DNA from: UBA11524 sp964383815
GTDB taxonomy: Bacteria; Bacillota; Clostridia; Christensenellales; Aristaeellaceae
Assembly: GCA_964383815.1 (NCBI GenBank)
Contig: CAYLIC010000005.1
Coordinates: 1 to 64,000 of the forward strand
Direction of reading: 5' to 3'
DNA length: 64,000 nt
A model generated the notes under the pieces. The model was not told the origin of the DNA. It saw nothing but the letters and a program-made list of their open reading frames with translations, and did no database searches. Below are positions 34,320 to 42,535 of this stretch, one piece after another. Each line of letters starts with the position of its first letter. Position 1 is the stretch's first letter. Both the position numbers and the translations under genes were made by a program.

Positions 34320-35359
34320 GGTTCCACCCTCCTTTGGCTTCATAATGTGTATATACAACGCCAAAGGGGTAAAATCCTTTGAAAAATGCGGATTTCTTCG
34401 CAAAAAGCGCACACAAAAGGCCCTCCGCAGGCAGCGGAGAAATGCGCAGGGTGGCAACGGGGCTGTCTGCACCGGGGAGCACCCGGCGCTCCATGGCGGC
34501 GTCCACATGGGTGATGCGCACACCCTGGGCACCCGCCAGGCCGAAGGAATGACCATACTCGTGAATCAGGGTGTTGCTGCCAGGGAAGGCGGCATTCAGG
34601 CCCACGAAGTTTTTCAGGGCAGGCCTGTCCGGTGTGCCTGCGCCCTCGCCGGTGTACCCGGGGGAGATAAACTGGGCATAGCCATAGGTGCCCATGTACA
34701 TGGTGCCGGAAGGAGATGTGCCCACATTCATGATGATGACCGAATCCAGAAAGCCGTCTGCATCCGCGTTGCCGGCCTCCGCGCCAAAGACGATGAAGTT
34801 TGGCTGGTAGCTCAGCAGGGAAATGGCGGCCTCTGGGCTGGCCTGCCGGTAGTCCCGGGTGCAGGCACACATACCCCGCAGGGTGTACAGGCTTTCCGGC
34901 CCGTCCACGCTGGTGGCGCTGGAGAAGGTGTACCCGCCGGAGAGCCAGACCATGTTGTTCTCGTCCCCGGGATTTGCCACGGCGGTGCTGATGCCGCAAA
35001 TGCGGCCCAGGGCATCCAGCGCATAGAGCCTGCTGCCGGGCGCAAACGCCAGCAGGCCATCCTGCCAGGAAACGCCGGTACCGGCAAAGCGCATGGAACC
35101 GTTCGGCCCGGTGGCCTGGAAGGTCAGCGTGCCGCCGTCCTGCCGGACGGAGGATGGGTCGATGGCGGAGAGCAGCTCAAAGGTCTGCAAGTCGGCCCGG
35201 CTGGGGCTCCTCCGGCTCCTCATCATCCGCCTGGGGCACATCTGCCCAGGTGGCAAGGCCGCTCCCGTCCATGGTGATGGCGGGAGCCTCCCGGGCAAGG
35301 GCAGGCAGCGCCAGCACAAGAGCCAGGCACAGGAGCAGGGAGAACAGCTTTGTTTTCAT
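34297..35359 (-). pseudogene. Secreted zinc-metalloprotease-like protein broken by a frameshift
   Basis: The signal peptide MKTKLFSLLLCLALVLALPALA and ~35 mature residues (ending DDEEPEEPQPG) are read from 35359. Near 35,200 the frame must shift to continue as ADLQTFELLSAIDPSSV; removing one G from the GGG run there would join them. The body (~270 aa) has FIVFGAEAGNADADGFLDSVIIMNVG, SGTMYMGTYGYAQF and the zinc-binding HEYGHSFGLAG, reminiscent of M64-type peptidases. The third zinc ligand expected after HExxHxxG is not where it should be. The C terminus runs on through apparently non-coding sequence into the start of dgt, so a second lesion is likely. Either a decayed gene or an assembly error. 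Confidence 0.65.
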
Positions 35360-35441
35360 GAAGGGAAACACCTTCTCTCAACGAGGGTGATTTCGCCTTG
35401 AATGTATCGGGAAAGCCTGGGTATGTCAAGCAAAAGCCTGC

Positions 35442-35472
35442 AAAAATGCGCCCCGTTTTTTTGCGGAGCGCA
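35442..35472 (-). terminator. Terminator of the potABCD operon
   Basis: TGCGCCCCG (35447-35455), 8-nt loop, CGGAGCGCA (35464-35472), one G-T pair; on the minus strand TTTTTG follows. It lies 8 nt past the potD stop. Confidence 0.85.
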
Positions 35473-35479
35473 GGGTGGG

Positions 35480-36517
35480 TTACTTGGCGTTTTTAACTTC
35501 CTTCCACAGGGCGTTGTAGATGGGCATGAAGGTTTCGTCAATGTCGTTGAAGAACTCGCAGCGGTCAATCACGTCCTGGCTGGGGTTCATAACGGGGTTG
35601 GCGCTGTACTCCTCGCCCATCAGGTCGATGGCACCGGTATTGGGGGAGGAATACCAAATCTCCTCGCAGTTCTTCTGGGCAATGTCCGGCCGGCAGAGGA
35701 AGTCCACAAACTTCTCGGCATTCTCCATGTTCTTGGCATTCTTCATGATGACCATGGGGTCAACCCACACGTTGCTGCCCTCCATGGGCACGGCGTAGGC
35801 CAAGTCGGGATTCAGGTCAATGGCGTACTGGGCATCGCCGGACCACATCAGGGCCAGCGCGGCCTCGCCAGCCACCATCTTGTCCTTGGTTTCATCCACC
35901 TGGTAGGCCTTCACAATGCCGGCCTGCTTCTGCTCAATCAGCTTCTGCTTGGTGGCCTCCAGGGCAACGATGTCCCGGGTGTTCATGGAATAGCCCAGGT
36001 ACTTCAGGGTAACGCCCATGGAGTCCCGGATGGAGTCCATCATGAACACGCTGCCGGCATATTTTTCGTTCCACAGGATACCCCAGGAGTTCACCGGTTC
36101 CTCCACCATCCTGGTGTTGTACAGGATGCCCACGGTGCCCCACATGTAGGGAATGGAGTGCTTGCCCTCCGGGTCGTAGGCCGGGTTTTGCAGGCTTTCC
36201 AGGATGTACCTGGCATTGGGAATGTTGTCGTAGTTAATCTCCGCCAGCAGATCCTTGTTCAGCATGCGTTCCACCATGTAGTCAGAGGGGAACACCACAT
36301 CAAAGGCACCGGGGTTGGCCTCCACCTGCACCATCATGTCCTCGTTGGTGGTGAAGCGCATGTAGTTCACATGGATGCCGGTTTCCTGCTCGAACTGCTG
36401 AAGGACGCTTTCGTCAATGTAATCCTCCCAGTTAAACACGTTCACAACCTCCTGGGCGCTGGCGCACACAGGGAGCAGCAGGGCAAGGAGCAGCAGAAGG
36501 GAAACGAGCTTCTTCAT
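35480..36517 (-). CDS. potD: Polyamine ABC transporter substrate-binding protein PotD
   Basis: 345 aa. Signal peptide MKKLVSLLLLLALLLPVCASAQE, then the PotD/PotF opening VVNVFNWEDYIDESVLQQFEQETGI, a VVFPSDYMVERM polyamine-site segment and a YMWGTVGILYN block. It captures spermidine or putrescine outside the membrane. The segment before Cys (LLPVC) is not a good lipobox, and an ASA-QE cleavage site looks better. It is the last gene of the operon, 30 nt after potC. Confidence 0.92.
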   Translation of the reverse strand: MKKLVSLLLLLALLLPVCASAQEVVNVFNWEDYIDESVLQQFEQETGIHVNYMRFTTNEDMMVQVEANPGAFDVVFPSDYMVERMLNKDLLAEINYDNIPNARYILESLQNPAYDPEGKHSIPYMWGTVGILYNTRMVEEPVNSWGILWNEKYAGSVFMMDSIRDSMGVTLKYLGYSMNTRDIVALEATKQKLIEQKQAGIVKAYQVDETKDKMVAGEAALALMWSGDAQYAIDLNPDLAYAVPMEGSNVWVDPMVIMKNAKNMENAEKFVDFLCRPDIAQKNCEEIWYSSPNTGAIDLMGEEYSANPVMNPSQDVIDRCEFFNDIDETFMPIYNALWKEVKNAK

Positions 36518-36547
36518 GGGGCAATACCTCCTGAAAAGTGAAATGGT

Positions 36548-37321
36548 TTACGCCTTTCCGTTGTCTGCGGTGCGGCGGTTGACGATGAGGAGAAGAACCA
36601 GCAGTGCCACGAACATCAGCGCGGACAGGGCATTCAATGTTGGTTCAATGCCGATGCGGGCCTTGGAATAAATCAGCGTGGACAGGTTCTGCACCAGGGG
36701 TGAGGTGGTGAAGTAGCTGATGGTGAAATCGTCCAGGGACAGGGTGAAGGCCAGCATGGCGCCGGTGATGATGCCCTGACGGCACTCGGGGATAATCACA
36801 TGGGTCAGGGCGTAGGTGGGTGTGGCGCCCAGATCCAGCGCTGCCTCGTAGCTGTGCTTGTTCATCTGCTTCAGCTTGGGCATGACGGAGAGAATCACAT
36901 ACGGCACATCAAAGGTGATGTGGGCCAGCAGCATGGTCACATAGCCGCGCTCCACCCTGGTGAAGATGAACAGCAGCATCAGGGAAATGCCTGTCACAAT
37001 GTCTGGCATGGTGTTGGGCAGGGTGGTCAGGGTCATCATCCAGGCTTGTGGGCGCTTGCGCATGCTGTAAATGCCGATGGCCGCAAGGGTTCCCAGTACG
37101 GTGGAAACAATCATGGCCAGCACGGCAATGCTCAAAGTGACCTGCAGGGCGCTCATGATGGAGGCATCGGCAAACAGCTCCCCATACCAGCGGAAAGAGA
37201 AGCCTTCCCACTTGGCACGGCTCTTGCCGGCGTTGAAGGATTGGATAATCAGCACCAGAATGGGCACATACAGAAACACCAGGATGATACCCAGGTAGCA
37301 CTTCTTGAAGAATTGCTTCAC
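36548..37321 (-). CDS. potC: Polyamine ABC transporter permease PotC
   Basis: 257 aa, about six membrane helices. The EAA loop reads EAALDLGATPTYALTHVIIPECRQGI, which contacts the ATPase. It starts with GTG at 37321, overlapping the TGA of potB by 4 nt (GTGA), with GGAGG just upstream: direct coupling. Family PotC/YdcV of the spermidine/putrescine importer. Confidence 0.92.
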   Translation of the reverse strand: MKQFFKKCYLGIILVFLYVPILVLIIQSFNAGKSRAKWEGFSFRWYGELFADASIMSALQVTLSIAVLAMIVSTVLGTLAAIGIYSMRKRPQAWMMTLTTLPNTMPDIVTGISLMLLFIFTRVERGYVTMLLAHITFDVPYVILSVMPKLKQMNKHSYEAALDLGATPTYALTHVIIPECRQGIITGAMLAFTLSLDDFTISYFTTSPLVQNLSTLIYSKARIGIEPTLNALSALMFVALLVLLLIVNRRTADNGKA

Positions 37322-38307
37322 AGCATGCCGCCTCCTTCGCCCTTGGGGTCGGCCTTGCGAAGAATGGAAAGGCTGACCAGAATCAAGATCATCATAATGA
37401 GGGAAAGGGCGCTGCCGGTGTTCCAGTTGCCCTCGGTGAGGAAGTTCAGCTCAATCAGGTCGCCGAACATCATGGAGTTGCCGCCGCCCAGCATACGGGG
37501 AATGAAGAAGGTGGTAACGGAAGGCATGAACACCATGGTGATGCCGCTGATGACACCCGGCAGGCTCAGCGGCAGGGTGACACGGGTGAAGGTACCCAGC
37601 TCGTTGCAGCCCAAATCCTGTGCGGCCTCGCCCAGCTTGGGATCCTGCTTGCTGAGCACCGTGTAAATGGGAAACACCATGAAGGGCAGAAAGTTATACA
37701 CCATGCCCAGCAGCACGGCGCCGGAGTTGTACATCAGCTGCACCCCGTCAAAGCCAAGCCAGCGAAGGAACTGGTTAATCAGTCCCTGATCCTCCAGCAG
37801 GCTCATCCAGGCGATGGTGCGCAGAAGGAAGTTCATCCACATGGGGATAATGAACAGCACCACCAGGCTGGCGCCCAGCTTCATGTTTCTGTCCGCCATG
37901 AACAGGGCAGCGGGGTACCCCAGCAGCAGGCAAATCACCGTGCACAGGAAGGCCATCCACAGGGAATAGACCAGGGTATCCACATTCACGGTACCGCGGG
38001 AGATGAAGGCCTCCGCCTCCGGGCCCAGGGATGCGTAGAGCTGGTTCTTGGAAAAGTTGCTGTCCCAGAAGTGGCGGAAGTTATCCAGGGTGAAGGCGCC
38101 GCTGGCATCGGTAAAGGCATAGTAGGCAATGAGGATGACGGGAACAATGGTGAACAGAATCATCCACAGGGTGTAGGGCGCGGCGAAGAGGGAGCGCTTC
38201 ACACCCCTGTTGCGGCGGATGGACAGGACAATCATCCCCACAAAGGCTGCAAGGCCTGCCACCATCAGCGCAATCGCCCACCAGGGCAGGCTTAGGTCGT
38301 AGCGCAT
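37318..38307 (-). CDS. potB: Polyamine ABC transporter permease PotB
   Basis: 329 aa, about seven membrane helices including an extra N-terminal one (LPWWAIALMVAGLAAFVGMI). The EAA loop is LGEAAQDLGCNELGTFTRVTLPLSLPG. The ATG lies 1 nt beyond the potA stop, whose last codons carry GGAGG. PotB and PotC form the membrane channel. The N-terminal ~45 residues before the core are longer than in E. coli PotB. Confidence 0.92.
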   Translation of the reverse strand: MRYDLSLPWWAIALMVAGLAAFVGMIVLSIRRNRGVKRSLFAAPYTLWMILFTIVPVILIAYYAFTDASGAFTLDNFRHFWDSNFSKNQLYASLGPEAEAFISRGTVNVDTLVYSLWMAFLCTVICLLLGYPAALFMADRNMKLGASLVVLFIIPMWMNFLLRTIAWMSLLEDQGLINQFLRWLGFDGVQLMYNSGAVLLGMVYNFLPFMVFPIYTVLSKQDPKLGEAAQDLGCNELGTFTRVTLPLSLPGVISGITMVFMPSVTTFFIPRMLGGGNSMMFGDLIELNFLTEGNWNTGSALSLIMMILILVSLSILRKADPKGEGGGML

Positions 38308-38308
38308 G

Positions 38309-39358
38309 TTACACCTCCATGGGCTTCATGATGTGAATGTTGAAGGGCACAATGTTCAGCCCCACACGGCTGCCCTGGGGCTGCATGGTGGTGGAGTGCA
38401 CCTTGAAGGTATAGGCGCCGGTATCAATCATCATTTCATAATGCACGCCCTTGAACAGCACACTGCTGATGGTGCCGACCATCTGGCCCACATCCTCGCC
38501 CACCAGCATAATGTCCTCCGGGCGGATGACCACGTCCACTGGGGCATTCTCGCCAAAGCCAAAGTCCACACAGGGGAAGCGGCTGCCGGCAAATTCCACC
38601 AACTCATCCCGCAGCATGGTGCCGCGGAGAATGTTGCTTTCGCCAATGAAGTCCGCCACGAAGGCATTGGCAGGCTCGTCATAGATGCGCTTGGGGTCGC
38701 CAATCTGCAGGATGTTGCCGTCCCGCATGACCACGATGGTGTCGCTCATGGTCAAGGCTTCCTCCTGGTCGTGGGTTACATAGAGGAAGGTGATGCCCAG
38801 GCGCTGCTGCATGCTCTTCAATTCCAGCTGCATTTCCTTGCGCAGCTTCAGGTCCAGGGCGCCCAGGGGTTCGTCCAGCAGGAGAACCTCCGGCTCGTTC
38901 ACCAGGCTGCGGGCAATGGCCACACGCTGCTGCTGTCCACCGGAAAGGGCATCCACATGGCGCTTGCCATAGCCGCTCAGGTTTACCAGATCCAGCATGG
39001 CATCCACCTTTTTGGCAATCTCCGCCTTGGGGAGCTTTTTCAGCTTCAGGCCGAAGGCAATGTTGTCAAACACGTTCAGGTGAGGGAACAGGGCGTATTT
39101 CTGAAAGACGGTGTTTACCCGGCGCTTGTAGGGCGGCAGGTGGGAAATCTCCCTGCCCTCAAAGAGCAGCTCGCCGCTGGTGGGCGTTTCAAAGCCGCCA
39201 ATGATGCGCAGGGTGGTGGTTTTGCCGCAGCCGGACGGGCCCAGCAGGGTAACAAATTCCTTCTTGCGGATATACAGGTTGATGTCCTTCAAAACCTGTA
39301 CGCCATCGTATTCCTTGCAGATGTTTTTCAGGTCAATCAGATGTTCATTCTCCACCAT
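38309..39358 (-). CDS. potA: Polyamine ABC transporter ATP-binding protein PotA
   Basis: 349 aa. Walker A GPSGCGKTT, Q-loop FQKYALFPHLNVFDNIAFGL, signature LSGGQQQRVAIARSL, Walker B VLLLDEPLGALD, H-loop YVTHDQEEAL, then a C-terminal TOBE domain (VVIRPEDIMLVGED) expected in PotA/MalK types. It powers polyamine uptake. It follows the regulator gene by 22 nt, and potB follows by 1 nt. Confidence 0.95.
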   Translation of the reverse strand: MVENEHLIDLKNICKEYDGVQVLKDINLYIRKKEFVTLLGPSGCGKTTTLRIIGGFETPTSGELLFEGREISHLPPYKRRVNTVFQKYALFPHLNVFDNIAFGLKLKKLPKAEIAKKVDAMLDLVNLSGYGKRHVDALSGGQQQRVAIARSLVNEPEVLLLDEPLGALDLKLRKEMQLELKSMQQRLGITFLYVTHDQEEALTMSDTIVVMRDGNILQIGDPKRIYDEPANAFVADFIGESNILRGTMLRDELVEFAGSRFPCVDFGFGENAPVDVVIRPEDIMLVGEDVGQMVGTISSVLFKGVHYEMMIDTGAYTFKVHSTTMQPQGSRVGLNIVPFNIHIMKPMEV

Positions 39359-39380
39359 GAGGGCAATCTCCCTTCTGATA

Positions 39381-39923
39381 TTAAAAGCTGGGCGGCGTGG
39401 AAATCCACAAAACCTTGGTCCGGGTTTTCCCGGCGTTCATGATGTAGTGGGTAACCCTGGGATGGATGCAGAAGCTGCAGCCGGCCTTCACCCGCAGCTT
39501 CTTTTCGCCCATCACAAGATAGATGCTGCCGGAAAGCACATAGCCAAACTCCTCCGCCTCGCTGGGCGGCAGGGGAGCGGTGCGCCCGCCCTCGCCCATG
39601 TCCACCAGGATGGGTTCCATGTCGTTCTTCTGGGCATCGGGCACCAGCCAGGTAATGGTGCCGCACAGCTCCTCCCCGTCCTGCTTTTCAAACATGTCCT
39701 GGGGCGCAAAGACCAGCTTCTGCTCCTGCTTTTCATTGAAGAAGGCAGGCAGGGAGCTGCCAAGGCACTCCAGCATGTCCGTCAGGGTGGCGATGGAGGG
39801 CGAAGCCAGGTTTCTTTCCACCTGGGAAATGAAGCCTTTGCTCAGCTCGCACCGGTCTGCCAGCTCCTCCTGCGTCAGCCCGCGCTGCAGGCGCAGCAGG
39901 CGTAGTTTCTCGCCAATATCCAT
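39381..39923 (-). CDS. XRE-family regulator with cupin domain, PuuR-like
   Basis: 180 aa. N-terminal helix-turn-helix LRLLRLQRGLTQEELADRCELSKGFISQVERN, and a C-terminal cupin (EEFGYVLSGSIYLVMGEKKLRVKAGCSFCIHPRVTHYIMN). This architecture is that of PuuR-type regulators, which sense polyamines. GGAGG lies 8 nt before the ATG at 39923; the longer upstream reading has no ribosome-binding site. It heads the operon with potABCD, so control of polyamine import is a strong inference. A perfect inverted repeat lies 30 nt upstream. Confidence 0.93.
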   Translation of the reverse strand: MDIGEKLRLLRLQRGLTQEELADRCELSKGFISQVERNLASPSIATLTDMLECLGSSLPAFFNEKQEQKLVFAPQDMFEKQDGEELCGTITWLVPDAQKNDMEPILVDMGEGGRTAPLPPSEAEEFGYVLSGSIYLVMGEKKLRVKAGCSFCIHPRVTHYIMNAGKTRTKVLWISTPPSF

Positions 39924-39953
39924 GCAAAATCCCTCCTTGCACAGGCCCTTTGC

Positions 39954-39976
39954 CCGGTTTAGTGTTTCTAAACCGG
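39954..39976. promoter_or_regulatory. Candidate operator of the PuuR-like regulator
   Basis: CCGGTTTAG (39954-39962), 5-nt centre, CTAAACCGG (39968-39976): perfect 9-bp arms. A further CTAAACC half-site lies at about 40004-40010 within GTTTACTAAAACTAAACC, closer to the promoter. Confidence 0.65.
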
Positions 39977-40023
39977 AAAGCGAAACAGCGAGTTTACTAA
40001 AACTAAACCCTAAAACGATATAC

Positions 40024-40052
40024 ATTAAACCACAGGGTTGCCCCCATGTCAA
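40024..40052 (-). promoter_or_regulatory. Promoter of the regulator-potABCD operon
   Basis: Minus strand TTGACA (+ 40047-40052), 17-nt spacer, TTTAAT (+ 40024-40029). The operator-like repeats lie just downstream. Confidence 0.75.
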
Positions 40053-40118
40053 TAGCAACATGAAATTTCTTCAGAAAAAAGGCGAAAAGGATTGGTGCGG
40101 CATCAAAAATGAAAGACC

Positions 40119-40147
40119 TTGATATTTTGCAGAGAGAATTGTATAAT
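40119..40147 (+). promoter_or_regulatory. Promoter of the DUF262-HNH gene
   Basis: TTGATA (40119-40124), 17-nt spacer, TATAAT (40142-40147). A leader of about 100 nt without recognised structure follows before the ATG at 40255. Confidence 0.78.
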
Positions 40148-40254
40148 GGATGCAGAAAGATTTGGGCAATAGATGCTTGCGTGCAAACCGATTGGAAGGT
40201 TGCGGGTGAACAACGCAGAGGGCTGCTGATGATACAATCGCAAGGAGGATTTCC

Positions 40255-42191
40255 ATGGGCAAGGAGCTGTTTAAGAACATTCCCAGCAAGGTTGGGGATT
40301 TGGTGCGGGATGTCCGGAACGGGCGCATCGGCCTGCCGGATTTGCAGCGCCCGTTTGTCTGGCGGGATAGCAAGGTGCGGGAGCTGTTTGATTCCATGCT
40401 GAAGGGGTATCCCATTGGGTACATTATGCTGTGGGAATCACCCCTGGATTATGAAACAAAGAAGAGCGCCATAGGCGACAATTCAAAAACCTATGACGAG
40501 CCGAAGGAGCTGGTGATTGACGGGCAGCAGCGCCTGACTGCCCTTGTGGCGGCCATGTATGGCGTGAAAGTCAAGGACAAGAACTTTGCCGACAGGGAAA
40601 TCAAAATTGCCTATAACCCGCTGACGAGGGAGTTTGCCGTTTGGACGCAGGCCTATGAAAAGGACACGGAGTGGATCAGCCGCATCAGCGATGTTTTTCT
40701 GGCAAAGGAGGATAACTCCATCAGCTCCCTGCGGCGGCGCTTTATCCGTGAGGCCAATGAAGGCCGCGCCAGGAAGAGCCTTCCCATGCTGACGGATGCG
40801 GACGAGGACGCCGTTGAGGACAGCCTGANNNNNNNNNNNNNNNNNNNNNNNNNNNNNNNNNNNNNNNNNNNNNNNNNNNNNNNNNNNNNNNNNNNNNNNN
40901 NNNNNNNNNNNNNNNNNNNNNNNNNNNNAAGAGCCTTCCCATGCTGACGGATGCGGACGAGGACGCCGTTGAGGACAGCCTGAACGCCCTTTTGAACCTG
41001 GCGGACTACTCCCTGCCCACGCTGGAAATCAGCTATAACGCCGATGAGCAGGACGTGGCGGACATTTTTGTGCGGGTCAATTCCGGCGGGCAGAGCCTGA
41101 CGGAGAATAACTTTATCCAAACGCTGATCTCCGTTTACGAAAACCAGACCAGCGACAGAATCAACCAGTTCGCGGCAGCCTCCAGGGTGCCGGCTGACAA
41201 TACATCATACAACACCATTCTCGATGTTGAGCCGGCGCACCTGATTCGCATGGCTGTGGGCGTGGGCTTCCGGCGGGCTCGGCTGCGGTATGCATACATG
41301 CTCCTCCGGGGCAAAAACCTGGAAACAGGGAAATTCTCTGAGGAGGTGCGCAACGAAAACCTGCAAATCTTCAAGGCTGCGCTGGAAAAGGTGATGAATC
41401 TGAACAACTGGCATGGGTTCCTCAACATCGTTGCCGAGGCAGGCTATGTCAGTGAAAAGCTGATTGCCTCCTCCAACGCGGTGGTCTTCAGCTATGTGCT
41501 GTACCTGATTGCCAAGTATGACTACAAGCTGGACGCGGCCCAGCTGAAAAGGTGCATCAGCAAATGGTTTTTCATGAGCACGATTACCTATTTCTACACC
41601 GGCTCCACGGAGAGCGAGGTGGAGAAGCAGTTTGCCGACCTGCGGGACATACACACCGCGGGGGAGTTTATCGCGTATATCGATGGGGTGATTGACACCC
41701 ACTTTACCGATGACTATTTCAGCCTGACCCTGCCCAACGAGCTGAACAGCGCCGCTGCCATTTCGCCTGCCTGGTACGGCTATGTGGCTGCGCAAATCGT
41801 GCTGAATACCCCCATGCTGTTCAGCCATACGCCCCTGTCCAGATATTTCATTCTCGGCTCCAGCGGAACGAAGAACGCCATTGACAGGCACCACATTTTC
41901 CCGAAAAGCTACCTGACAGGCATTGGCTTCAGCAGCGACCGGGACAGAAATCAGATTGCAAACTTCACCTATCTGGACTATGCCACCAACATCGAAATAT
42001 CCGACAGGGCGCCCCAGGAATATGTGGCCCGCTACCGCCGGATGCTCGGCGAGGATGCCTACCGCCAGGCCTGTGAGGAGCACGCGCTGCCGGGAAACTT
42101 TGAAGGCATGGACTATGTGACCTTCCTCCGCCAGCGCCGAACCCTGATGGCAAAGCGTGTGCAGAAGGCCTACCTGCGGCTGTGCCAGTGA
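40255..42191 (+). CDS. DUF262-HNH (GmrSD-like) restriction-type protein, split by an assembly gap
   Basis: N-terminal DUF262: RIGLPDLQRPFVWRDSKVRELFDSMLKGYPIGYIMLWE, with the hallmark IDGQQRLTAL. The C-terminal part has NAIDRHHIFPKSYL and NQIANFTYLDYATNIEIS, an HNH/DUF1524-type nuclease end. This arrangement resembles GmrSD-like type IV restriction enzymes, which attack modified foreign DNA; here both parts are in one chain. AAGGAGG lies 6 nt before the ATG. A run of 100 N (40829-40928) interrupts the gene, but the 55 bp on either side are identical. Counting them once restores one open frame of 593 codons. It is a single gene with its own promoter and terminator and no methylase or other defence gene nearby. 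The anti-phage role is inferred from the family. Confidence 0.85.
40774..40983. other. Assembly gap with identical 55-bp flanks
   Basis: 40774-40828 and 40929-40983 are the same 55 bases, separated by exactly 100 N (40829-40928). This is what a scaffolder leaves when two contigs overlap but are not merged. Removing one copy and the N restores the reading frame. Confidence 0.95.
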
Positions 42192-42280
42192 GAAAACGGG
42201 GCTGCTGCCGGCACGGATGGAGCAGATAGACCGGAACGGCTGCACTGGCGAGCCGGTATTCTGCGATGGGTGCATATGAA

Positions 42281-42309
42281 AGGCGCGGGGATGCTTCGCG
42301 CCTTTTTTT
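42281..42309 (+). terminator. Terminator of the DUF262-HNH gene
   Basis: GGCGCG (42282-42287), 9-nt loop, CGCGCC (42297-42302), then seven T (42303-42309). Confidence 0.9.
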
Positions 42310-42535
42310 GCGCCAGCAGGCAGGAAACAGCCGCTCTGGTGTAGAAAATACCAGGAAGAGAAGTCTTTCCATCCGGCGGTGCGGGCCTGGCGGCCTGCCC
42401 GAATAGCGCTGACGATTCATTCATCCGGCCTTGTGGCTGCAATTCATCATCATTCATCCGGAAACGGCGCGGAGGCTTTCAACGGCCGGCGGCGGAAAAC
42501 CGATCAGGCTGAATAAACATAGGGAGGAAACTGAC
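42310..42535. other. Upstream region of the leucine-rich-repeat gene
   Basis: About 225 bp without a gene. It has two copies of CATTCATCCGG (around 42417 and 42455) and ends in GGGAGG, the ribosome-binding site for the GTG at 42536. I could not pick out a convincing promoter. Confidence 0.4.

Noticed and set aside
40109..40402. Small gene upstream of the DUF262 gene
   Set aside because: It overlaps the -10 box and the clear ribosome-binding site and start of the DUF262 gene; the product has no recognisable features.
40829..40928. Frame disruption or insertion in the DUF262 gene
   Set aside because: The N run with identical 55-bp flanks is a scaffolding artefact. Removing the duplicate restores the frame.
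42417..42460. Possible CRISPR-like or iteron repeats (two copies of CATTCATCCGG)
   Set aside because: Only two short copies with no regular spacing or further units.
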